Below, in pieces: positions 22,864 through 32,843 of a DNA stretch of 64,000 nucleotides; the stretch's first letter is position 1; each line of letters starts with the position of its first letter. The notes beneath the pieces were generated by a model. The model saw nothing but the letters and a program-made list of their open reading frames with translations, was not told the DNA's origin and searched no databases. The position numbers were made by a program, and so were the translations under genes. The DNA lies in assembly GCF_010183535.1 (NCBI RefSeq), contig NC_071328.1, positions 16,740,001 to 16,804,000 on the forward strand. The letters are read 5' to 3'. The DNA is from Caenorhabditis remanei (lineage: Eukaryota; Nematoda; Chromadorea; Rhabditida; Rhabditidae).

Positions 22864-23753
22864 TCAAGTCTTAGAACTAGCAGTCCCACTAGTTTCACCA
22901 GTACCAGTTGTCTTCGATTTCGTTGTCTTCGCCTTCTTCTCCTTCTTTTCCTTTTTTTTCTTCTTCCCTTCTCCATCCGCTCCAAAACTACCGTAACCCC
23001 ATGATCCACTCTCCACATCACTCTTCTTCGATCCATCTGTTGAAGTACTCGACCATCCAGGAATATTCCACTGCTCCTCTTCTTTCCGTTTCTTCTCACT
23101 TTTACGATTACACAAATAACAGATGAGAACAGAGACAAGTAGGATGACAATGACTGCTCCGATTGTTCCATAACTGATAACATACTGGGTTTTCATGAGA
23201 GGATTTGCGGTGGTGGTCGTAGTTGTAGTGGTTGTGGTTGTGGTAGTTGTGTCGAGAATAGTAGAGGTTATCAGAGTGTTGCAGAAGGTCTCTGAAAACA
23301 AACAACATAATGGACCTATTCACAAGGTATCAAAATAATGAAAACAACTATTTTTCCTACTAGTAAAAATAGTTTTTTTAGCTTTATACACGGTTCTAAT
23401 CACTCACCATTCTTGATATTTGGCCGAGTGCAATACATTACAAGTGCGTCATATCTCATTTGCTGACATTTCACGGTTCCTGTGAAATTCAGAAGTTTGG
23501 ATCAATTAGTATTACGACTGCAAACTTACCATTCGAAAGTTTTGATATACAATCGTTATAAACATTTTCTGCCTCTTTTTGGCAGCTGTTTTTGTTGTCT
23601 ATAAAAAACAGAATAGAATGAAATCTGAATTTGAATAAACTCACAGAAACAAAGCTCCAAAATTTTGGTTAGGCTGTAATTATTTGATATTTTCTGTAAA
23701 TGTTCTAGTTTAGCAGTTACTTACAAATCAGAAATTGTCTTCAACTCTTTCAT
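22864..23753 (-). CDS. six-cysteine, Thr-rich stalk, single-pass membrane protein (family member 5)
   Basis: ATG 23753; first intron uses the acceptor AATAATTACAG (phase 2; the nearer AG would leave a 31-bp intron and a stop), then three phase-1 introns; 208 aa. N-terminus MKELKTISDF, no signal peptide. Cysteine spacing 6, 10, 10, 11, 10. About 14 Thr, membrane segment (GTIGAVIVILLVSVLICYL), CNRKSEKKRK stop, then a tail containing WNIPGWSSTSTDGSKKSD and Lys-rich repeats. The tail motif IPGWSS and the following Ser/Asp stretch are shared with the gene at 23952. Function unknown. Confidence 0.8.
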
Positions 23754-23951
23754 CGTGGTTTCTTGATTGGATTAATTGTTTCAAATCTAGAATCTTCTTT
23801 TTGTTTGACATTTTGTGTTTTCAGTGTCACCAGGGTAATGGTTATTGGGCGGCCGGGGTGCTGAAAAGTGTCCCGGTCAGAAACATAAGAAAGAGTTCAT
23901 ATAAAATTCATATAATTGGATTCTGAAAGTTTGAATCAGTAATTCGCGAAA

Positions 23952-25016
23952 ATGACGCACCAACGGAACCGTCGAGACTACTTCAATAATATGCATAGGA
24001 AGATATTCGAGAAATGCAAGAGTAACTATTGAAACCTAGTTATTTTCAATTGAATACTGAATTCCAGAAAAGAAGGAATACAAGTACAAGTCATGTGAAG
24101 AAGCTGCGGACTTTCATTATCGGAGATGTATTACTGATTACTTATACGGTAACTAGAGATAAGAGAAATTTGATCTACTAATATTTTTTAGTGGATGAAT
24201 GTCGGGACAGTGTGTACAACACAGTGCTTTCCTATTGTACGGGTGAAGGGAAGGGTAGTAAGTTTTTGTGTATGATTTCCCACAGATGGTTGAGACACAT
24301 ATTTTGCAGCCAAATTCTGTAACAACCTTACGACACCCACAATTCCTCCATCTACTACCACTCTTACAACCACTAAACCGTCTACTACTACTAAAGAGAA
24401 GCCTCTCATCAAAACTTCTCATATGATAACCGTTGGTGCAATTTGTGGAATTCTACTTCTCTTCATTATTGGCATCATCATTTTCTGTTGTATCCGTAGA
24501 AGACGTCAGAGGAAGAAGGAGGAGGCGGAAGGTTGGGGAATTCCCGGATGGTCGAGCTCCTCGACGACATCAGGAAGTTCTACGAAGAGTGATGCTAAAA
24601 GTGATGCTGAAAGTGGAGCGTGGGATTTTGGGACATCAATGGGTACTGCAAAGGAGAAGACTAATATGATGACGGCGATGGCTGGAGGAGCGACTGGAAC
24701 TTCGAAGAAGAATAAGAAAGAGAAGAAAGAGAAAAAAGATAAGAAGAAGAAGTCGGCATCAAAGCCCGTTGAGATTCCTGTCACACCTCCGACTCCTGCG
24801 ACTACTCCAACTGCTGGGACCCCATCAACACCTGCACCTGCTCCGAAATCCGGATTCGCTGGTCTCCCTGCGGTTCTCGGTGGTGCTAAGAAATCACAGA
24901 TAGCTCAAAAGGCTCCGAAGTCCGCAAGTAACGAGAAGCATGTACCTACTGGAAGTACTGCAACTATTCGGCCATTGATTTGGAATAAGCAAGCGGCTGA
25001 GAATGTTTATTATTGA
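23952..25016 (+). CDS. six-cysteine, Thr-rich stalk, single-pass membrane protein with long tail (family member 6)
   Basis: 306 aa from four exons with phase-1 introns. N-terminus MTHQRNRRDYFNNMHRKIF is basic and not a signal peptide. Cysteine spacing 9, 10, 9, 11, 9. Thr-rich stalk, membrane segment (GAICGILLLFIIGIIIFCC), IRRRRQRKK stop, then WGIPGWSSSSTTSGSSTKSD, a Lys-rich block and a Pro/Thr/Ala-rich end with VTPPTPATTPTAGTPSTP. Longest family member. Head-to-head with the gene at 22864, whose start is only about 200 bp away, so the two may share a promoter. Confidence 0.84.
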
Positions 25017-25283
25017 TTTATCGGCTTTTACTTGGTTCATAAATGAAAATTGATTATTTTTCTTAAAGAAGAAATATTTTCCTCGTTGCTTCAATAATAT
25101 CTCGTAGTCAGTAAATTGCAAAGTTGAGAAGTTCAGTAGATCAGCCGTTAAACAAACTTGTTCCGTGATTAAAATTAAACTAAGCCCCATCTCTCTTAGT
25201 CTTTCAATCTCCAAGGCGAAGGTTCTCATACAATATTTATTTCAAATGTTAACTAGTAAAACTTTTCAGTCAGTAACAAAAAA

Positions 25284-25935
25284 TCAATAATAAGCAGTGC
25301 CGCCAGTAGTTCCAGTTGTCGTTTTGTTTTTCTTATTCTTCTTTGTCTTTCCTCCAGTCGTCTTCGTTTTTGTAGTTATTCCTCCAGTCGTTGTCTCTTT
25401 TGTCGTAGTTTTTCCAGTAGCAGTTTTCCCAGTAGATGTCCCTCCAATGGTTCCTCCTTCTCGATTTTTTGCTCTTCTTCTGCGATTCCAAAAGTAGATC
25501 GCCAATCCAAAGATAAGGAAGATAATGCCTCCACCAATCGCCGAAAGAATGATAACCAACGAATAACTCTTTGTAGTTGTTGGAACAGAGGTAGCAATTG
25601 TAGTGACAGTTGTTGTAAATAATTTGTAATCACAAGGGCCCCAATTAATTTTCTGATCACCAAACCTTCCAACCCAAAGATCACAATGTTGAGTCATAAG
25701 CGGGAGCATGAGATCTATGCAATATTTTTCTAAAGAAAACAACAACAGTCTTTTTGATTCAATTAAATCGATCACCTCCTTTATCAACTTTACATTCTTC
25801 CAAAAGTTTTGAAACATTGTCTTTGCAATCCGCTCCGTGTTTAGAAGGGTCATTGTCTGAATTAAAAATATGAAAAGTTTCAATTGAAAGCCACTCACAT
25901 TCGCACGCCTCTTCTATAGCTATATACATTTCCAT
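25284..25935 (-). CDS. six-cysteine, single-pass membrane protein (family member 7)
   Basis: 187 aa, ATG at 25935; two phase-1 introns. Only ten residues (MEMYIAIEEA) precede the first cysteine, so no signal peptide is possible upstream of the domain. Spacing 11, 10, 8, 11, 16. Thr-rich stalk, membrane segment (IILSAIGGGIIFLIFGLAIY), WNRRRRAKNR stop, and a Gly/Thr/Lys-repeat tail ending in two Tyr, like the end of the gene at 23952, which also finishes VYY. Convergent with that gene. Function unknown. Confidence 0.82.
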
Positions 25936-26464
25936 TTTTTGATTGAATTTTAGTAGTCGAAACTGAACGTATGAAAAAAGTTTGTAGCTTCCAAATGAAA
26001 ACAATAACGTTCAGTAGAAAAGGGTAACGGTCATTTGCAGTTTATTAGAGCAGGGCGCTGTCTGTAAATTTTGAGTTTTCTGAAACAAGCTTCTCTTTTT
26101 TCAAACTACTTTGTTTTAATTTGTTTTATCTCACCTCTAAACCTTTTCCAGGTTGTTAGCATTCTGTGGTTCACTTTTTAGACGGCTCATCAAATCACGG
26201 ATTTTCGGAATGATCTCATCGAACTACTACCAATTTGTTGATAAAACATAAAAAATACGTTAGTGTTTGAAAAGATCCCAAAATGTTTTATTTTTTCATG
26301 TTCTAGAGAGGCTGGACTGGCATAGGCTTACCCATCGCCATACGAATTCGATCTTCGTCACTCGGAATTTCCTGTTCAACAGAAATGGAGTGAAGCATTT
26401 TCTCAATCACCAACACTTCAGATACTTTATTACCCAGTCAACCACAAAAAATCCAATTAATAAA

Positions 26465-27243
26465 TTACACGGCCTTCTTTCCACAAGCAAACAATTTTCT
26501 ATTCGGGTTAATCCTTCCCTCCTGACAGTACTGATCATCAAGAGCTCCATGTGGAATTCCAGGCCATCTTGGGTGAGTAGTTCCACTTGCGAACACAAAC
26601 TGATGGGCGCATGCTTGGACTCTAGAAATTACAAATTGAATATCTGCTATGCCTTGCCCATCACCTACCCCAAAGTATAACTCGACACCCCATCCGGTTG
26701 TCCAGGTGACCATCCGAAACCAGCATTGCCTGTTGTATGGTTATCAGTCCAGAAGAATGTCTCCCTTGGCTGACAGATTCCTGCACGTGGACACGATCCC
26801 TTTCTTCTGGCACCCAACCAAATCGCTGCGTCCCCAAAGTTGTGTTTCAGCGCCATTTGTTGGCCAGCAGCTGGAAAATGTTTTTGAAAGAGAGACTACA
26901 AACTACAACTTACAAGCTAATCTTTTTCTTTCCTGATCATTCTGCAATCCGGTCAACGTTGCTCCAACACCTCGGCACCTGGTCTCTGCGACAGGTTGGG
27001 TGACTAGACCGATGTAGAGCTGAAATTCTTGTAGTTTGTAGTCTATTACACTTCTTAACTTACCCCAACACACCAATTGCCCTGAGGCCTCTTAAAAAGC
27101 ATCCAACCATTGGGACACCGGCTGCCACGTGCTGGTCGCGGAGGAGGACGTGGACGCCCTGGAGGACCCCCACCACCGTAATAGTCCTCATCTGCTATGG
27201 TAGCGCTGATAAGAGAGAGGAAGAGCAGAATAGGAAGAATCAT
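26465..27243 (-). CDS. secreted C-type lectin domain protein
   Basis: Four exons from ATG 27243 to TAA 26465, with intron phases 0, 1, 2 as in the lectins at 32-40 kb. Signal peptide ILPILLFLSLISATIA, a short Gly/Pro/Arg-rich linker, then RCPNGWMLFKRPQGNWCVG. The lectin domain has GATLTGLQN, AIWLGARRK, FFWTDNHTTG, QPD in SPGQPDG, VQACAHQ, DDQYC and ACGKKAV. TTTTATAG lies about 35 bp upstream of the ATG and TTTATTGCAA at 27321. Tandem clec family member; ortholog not identified. Confidence 0.88.
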
Positions 27244-27531
27244 TGTTTTGTGGAAGAAAACCGGAAGCAGAGTGGGGGTTTTATAGTGTTGAAAACGTGT
27301 GGAAGGTTTTATAGGTCATATTTATTGCAAAAGAGAGAAGATGCAAGTTTCTTTTAAAAATCATGTTTTAGAACATACATAGTTTGGTCGGGAATGGTAC
27401 TATTACTAAATCAATCAGACAGCTTATCAGAAAATGTGAACTACAATAATGAAGATATACGCAGACTATAAAAACTGTGATATTTTTTCCTTTTCAGGTA
27501 AAACTACAGAACTGGGATCACGTGTCGGACT

Positions 27532-29136
27532 ATTTAAGAGACAATGTCTCGCTCAAGCCACCAGGCCATGTTACACATAAACCAAAGTGATCCGTTTCGG
27601 CTGATTTTTTGATATGTTACTACCCTAGGAATTCTAAGAATTTTGTATCATACCAGATTAGGCTCCGCCCCCTTCGACCTACCGAAACGATCGATTGAAG
27701 TTGAAAAATGAAAATTTTTCTTTCAAAAGATAGCATCAAAATCTCTTTAGAAATGAATTGCCAGCCTTATTTTGTGCATTTTACAAGATAACAACTTTTT
27801 TCTACCTCTCCTGCATCATATAGAAAAAATCACTTTTTTGAAAAAATTGTCGATTTTTTCATGTTTTTTGGATTTTTCGGTTAGTCGAAGTACTGTGGTC
27901 CGAAGCAAATTTATGATTTTAAGATACATATTTGTGTTGGCTATTTGAAAATATAAACAGCTTCCCCAGATTTCAGTGGCTAGCCGAGTTATGATCAGAA
28001 AAGTGACTAAATTTGATGCATTTCAACGTACCCCCCTCCATGGTATAAAATGGCTGGGCGACGAAAATCAAAAATATTCCTGATTTAAGTTATACAGAGC
28101 TAGAGTAGTATTCACACAAACTTGCAGACAATTCGGCCCATGTTTCAGTGAGTTACAGACACCTCCTCCATTTTTTCGAGCCAAAAAGTTTGAGCTCTCG
28201 TAACTTTAAAGGCTATGGCTCAAAATCTTAGAAACTTTGGGAAAACAATGGAATACACTTTAAAAACAGAAATAGATAGCTAAAAATTGATTATAAAGAA
28301 GAATGCTGGCATTTCATGCCCCAGAATATCTGACTATCGTAGACTCATGAAGCTATCAGATATGAAATGAAACGAAAGTTTAACAAAACGACAGAAACTG
28401 ACATTCATTTACTTATTTCTGTTTTTAAAGTGTATTCCATTGTTTTCCCAAAGTTTCTAAGATTTTGAGCCTTAGTAAGGAAAGTTACGAGAGCTCAAAC
28501 TTTTTGGCTCGAAAAAATGGAGGAGGTGTCTGTAACTCACTGAAACATGGGCCGAATTGTCTGCAAGTTTGTGTGAATACTACTCTAGCTCTGTATAACT
28601 TAAATCAGGAATATTTTTGATTTTCGTCGCCCAGCCATTTTATACCATGGAGGGGGGTACGTTGAAATGCATCAAATTTAGTCACTTTTCTGATCATAAC
28701 TCGGCTAGCCACTGAAATCTGGGGAAGCTGTTTATATTTTCAAATAGCTTTTGCTTCGGACCACAGTACTTCGACTAACCGAAAAATCCAAAAAACATGA
28801 AAAAATCGACAATTTTTTCAAAAAAGTGATTTTTTCTATATGATGCAGGAGAGGTAGAAAAAAGTTGTTATCTTGTAAAATGCACAAAATAAGGCTGGCA
28901 ATTCATTTCTAAAGAGATTTTGATGCTATCTTTTGAAAGAAAAATTTTCATTTTTCAACTTCAATCGATCGTTTCGGTAGGTCGAAGGGGGCGGAGCCTA
29001 ATCTGGTATGATACAAAATTCTTAGAATTCCTAGGGTAGTAACATATCAAAAAATCAGCCGAAACGGATCACTTTGGTTTATGTGTAACATGGCCTGTAG
29101 GCCTGTGCTCGAGCCAGTCAGAGATTGTCTCTTAAA
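27532..29136. mobile_element. 1.6-kb palindromic (foldback) element
   Basis: The left arm starts TTAAGAGACAATGTCTC and the right arm ends inverted (GAGATTGTCTCTTAA). Arms of about 740 bp (27532-28274 and about 28412-29136) match almost base for base, including AGGCTCCGCCCCCTTCGACC and its reverse complement, around a diverged centre of about 140 bp. TTAA at both edges suggests a TTAA target site. No open frame of note. The near-identity of the arms implies a recent insertion or arm-to-arm conversion. Confidence 0.9.
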
Positions 29137-29413
29137 TCCATGCAGTTTAGTTTTTTGAGTAATTTACGAGATTTTCTTTAAGCGAAAATAAAACAGGAAT
29201 AGATTTTTCTTCAATCTTTTAAAGTGAAAATCCATTTTTGAAAAGATCGAGGGTGTATCTGTTCTTTGCAAGAAACAGGAGTGGCACCGGTAATCTATTC
29301 TTTCAAATCTCGGCACAGCTTTTCTTCCATCAATTTTTTCTCATTCCATGAATTACTATAAATTCTTCAAGATAGCTCGTCAGCATCCATTCTTCATTTT
29401 CTCATTTTTTGAT

Positions 29414-31310
29414 ATGGCTACAATTATGAAACGTTTTGGAAAAGTATTCGCATTCATCATATCTATCATTCTAGTGAGACAGATCTTTATTCCGACGGAG
29501 CTAAGAACTACCATAGATTTCAGTAAAAACCTCTCGAATTGAGAAGATGAAGGTATTAGAAACAATTTCCAGATCCAGAAATTGCTACACACCAAAAGCT
29601 TAAAATTTATGAAAGAATGATAGCTTCTTTACGCCTTGAAAATGAAAAACAACCGGCAACAAGCCTGGGATACGTTAAACGTCTCGAAACACAACATATC
29701 GATTGTGGGAGAGCTTTGAAGGGAGAATCGGTAAGCGAATATTTTCTTTTTTTCATGAAAAGCCCTACAAATCTTGTTAGTTTTTTTGTAACAGTGGCAT
29801 ATTTCAAAAATATTCTAGGCCTACCTTTCCACAATCACCGGCGACCACAGAATTCCACTAATCCCTAATCCGTCTCTCAAAATGTCGTGCTCCGAAATAA
29901 CCAAAAGAATTCTCCCAAGATATTCCATGAAGCCATTGAGAATCGGAGGAATTGCGTTTGCTCGGAATGTTTTCGCTGACTACGAGTATATTGAAAAACA
30001 GATTCAGATGACGTGGCACCCACAAAATCGCTATTGTTTCGTGGTGGCTGAGAACGCAGACTCTGGATTCTTTTGGAAAGTTGAACAATTGGTGAAGTGT
30101 TTTGGCAATCAAATGATTATGCTTCATGGTAAGACATATTCGGATTTAAAATAAATTGATCTCTTCCAGAACCCCTCGCCATGGATAGTGCCGGTCACAA
30201 CCAAAACCTCGCTCACACCAAATGCATGGAAGCTTTGCTGCAGTTCCCCGGTTGGGGATACTTGATAACTCTTCAAAATCACGACTTACTCACCAAGAGT
30301 GTCTATGAATTGGATCGAGTTTTCGAACTGTTGGGCGGGGCCAACGACATGCAAGCGGGACCCGAAAACCTTTCATTCAGAGTGAAGGAATTGAAATGGG
30401 ATCCGTTGACATTGAAGTTGTTTCGAGACGGTGAATTGTATCATATACGGTTAATCATTGCAAAATTTCAAGTTTTCAGAGTCTTCAGTCCCAGGCGAGG
30501 TCCTCCACAGCAGCCTCACTATCTCTTCCGGTGGCATTGAGGCGTCATTGACCCGCGCAGCAGTCCGTTGGCTCATTGAGACTGTCGACTTGTCAGTGTT
30601 TATCAACCAACGAAACAAGTCGGTCGGTTTTGACTCTCACCTAATTATTTCTTAACTTGGAGATTTTCAGAATTACGGAGGTGATGAACAGTTTATTGCT
30701 ACATTTCAAGTAAATGGACAACTAGGAATGCCCGGCCATTTTACGACAGAATGCATGGAACGAGGAATCAAAGTTGAACAAGTGACACGGTTCGTTGTTA
30801 GTTTTCATAGAACATATATGATATATAGATAATGATCTTTCAACCAAAATATCTTAATATTTTTTATTCTCAGTCAAGCTAAATGGGGGTTCTCTAACCA
30901 ATTAAAGTGCAGGTCAATGACATCACGTCATGATGCCTGTCTCTACGGGGTAGAGGACCTCCAACCTATCGGAGAATTGCCTTTCTTGGTATGGAACAAG
31001 GTATGAAGTTGGTTAAATTCTAGTAGGGTTGTCCGATTTTCAGGCTTACCCAAAATTTGATTGGGCAATCATAGACTGTACTGCAGAATTATTGTTTAAC
31101 AGAACATTTTTGGGTCAAGAGGACTTGTTGGATGAAGAATATTACAGCAATTTAATAATGGTGAGATTTTGTAAATTTAAAAATGTTTACCAAATTAATT
31201 AAAATCCCTAACTTTAACAGGTAGATTACAACAAGCACCATAGAGAGCCTGGCTTCAGTCTGAATTGCTCTTGGAGTAAGAAAGCAAGATCCTATGAGGA
31301 CTATCTTTAA
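29414..31310 (+). CDS. Core-2/I-branching beta-1,6-N-acetylglucosaminyltransferase family protein (GT14)
   Basis: Nine exons (29414-29522, 29573-29730, 29819-30128, 30170-30430, 30480-30622, 30671-30789, 30874-31000, 31044-31160, 31221-31310) join to 477 aa. An N-terminal membrane anchor (VFAFIISIILVRQIFI) gives the type II Golgi topology of the family. Branch-domain marks: IAFARNVFADYEYIE, NRYCFVVAENADSGF, MDSAGHNQNLAHTKCME, GWGYLITLQNHDLLTKS, NYGGDEQFIATFQV, DACLYGVEDL. The acceptor sugar cannot be told from sequence. An upstream ATG at 29348 is in frame; 29414 is preferred because it leaves a normal short cytosolic stub. Confidence 0.88.
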
Positions 31311-32085
31311 GTTTAAGTTGCTTTTCAACTTGTTTTTTGATCTCAAAGGAATAACCAGTTTTAACTCACAATCGTGATCGTGTATTATATCCGTTCAAAT
31401 TTTGTCGACTCACACCAAACAATTTGAAAAAATTGTTCCCTTTTCGATTTTCCTACTCCAACGGAATTTCTTAATTTTCGGGGAAACCAGATTGTCCCCT
31501 TTTGAAAATCCTATCTGTCAAGTTCATCTTAGTTTGCCTAGGAAAATTTTGAATTGTACGATCTATACGAAGATAATGTTCAAATAGAAAAACACTGTAA
31601 TATTTTTTAAACTCAAAAATTTTGTACCTGCATGATAAATAACTTTCTAGTTCTCAAAGTAATTTTCCTTTCAAACCCCTCTTATCATAACGCAATCTCT
31701 AGCACTTCCAAAATGAGCGAAAATCAAATATTAGCTTTTTTGCAATAAAATGTTCCGATGTGTTGAGAGTAATATCTATAACAACCCGTTCATATATAAC
31801 GTTGTCTTTTACGATTTTTTGTAAACGATGAAGACCTTTATTGGGATGACCGTGAAATTATCTAACCATTTCATGTATTGATATAGTCTGAAATTCGGTG
31901 GAAAGAATATATGCGTGCGGGAAGAAGCCGTCGTGATAAAAAAATTAGTTTTAATCAGATTTTTTAATTGATAAAGAATGAAGAAGACGCCTGAATTATC
32001 TTCACCGAAAAATCCCGGATAGAAGTTACTACCACGTTGTCTGAGGTAAGAAGGTTATTTTTAAAGATATTCAATAGAGCTACGT
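31311..32085. other. intergenic, no gene seen
   Basis: AT-rich sequence between the glycosyltransferase stop and the first spare lectin exon. No conserved frame, RNA gene or repeat copy is visible. Confidence 0.5.
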
Positions 32086-32289
32086 TTGCTGCTTCAAGTG
32101 TTATTCGAGCCGCGTACCTCATCTTTGATGAAGTCGCCTAGATTTTGTTATCGTCGTCGTGTCACAACCAGTGTAAACAAAATGTCGCTTTCTGCGTTCC
32201 GTATCCCAAAGTTTATCACCAGAAACTATAATGCTTGGGAACCAGAAAGATACAAAACTAGTCCTTCCCAACTAAAGTTCTGTCAAACC

Positions 32290-32583
32290 ATGAACTTACT
32301 TCCTCTATTCTCTATCCTTCTAGCTTTCTTGATTACTTCAACAGAAGCACATCGAGGACGATCTAGAAAGGATGGAAGACACGATCACTTCTTATCCATT
32401 GAGCCTCCTTCCTCTTCATCATCTTCGTCTTCTCATGATTCCTCTTCTGACGAAATTGAATCCACAAGAGGTTCTGGAAAACGAGGACATCAGAAGCCAA
32501 GACCTCCACGGGAGCCCGCTGAGGAGAAGTGCCAGATGGATTGGTTAACATTTGAAAGACCACAAGGGAAATGGTGTGTTAAG
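32290..32583 (+). CDS. spare lectin first exon, type 1A, copy 1
   Basis: Encodes a signal peptide (LLPLFSILLAFLITSTEA), HRGRSRKDGRHDHFLSIE, a poly-Ser acidic linker and KCQMDWLTFERPQGKWCVK, then a GTAGGG donor in phase 0. No exon 2 lies before the next first exon (1B, 32844). Both could splice to exon 2 at 33638, giving alternative leaders. The 130 bp upstream are also conserved among copies (AACTATAATGCTTGGGAACC), probably a promoter. Copies at 35665 and 50754. Confidence 0.7.
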
Positions 32584-32747
32584 GTAGGGAGGAAAAACTA
32601 AACACTTATTGTGAGATGGTTTTTGAATGAAAGTTGTAGAGTGCACCTTTCTCATGCGCCCGCCAAACTCTGTATGATTAGTCATCCGTTAGGCTCTAAC
32701 CATTGAAGATCACAATTTCGCTCTTGAAACCAAATCACCGCGGCAAA

Positions 32748-32825
32748 TTTATTGCAAAAGTTGCGTAAACCCCTCGTTTCTGCAATCGCATCAAAAATCG
32801 CTTTCCCTATAAAAGCACGACTCAA
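32748..32825 (+). promoter_or_regulatory. conserved lectin promoter block with TATA box
   Basis: TTTATTGCAAAA (32748-32759) and TATAAAAGCACGACTC (TATA at 32818) precede the ATG at 32844. The same block recurs ahead of the 1B first exons at 36123 (TATA 36087), 38132 (TATA 38096) and, inverted, 49811 (49841-49848). TTTATTGCA also precedes the lectins at 27243, 40109 and 53564. Confidence 0.65.
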
Positions 32826-32843
32826 ACTTCTTTTTCTTCAACA

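Noticed and set aside
23717..23753. 31-bp first intron for the gene at 22864
   Set aside because: Too short for nematode splicing and it leads to a stop; the next acceptor gives a 51-bp intron and an open frame with the conserved phase.
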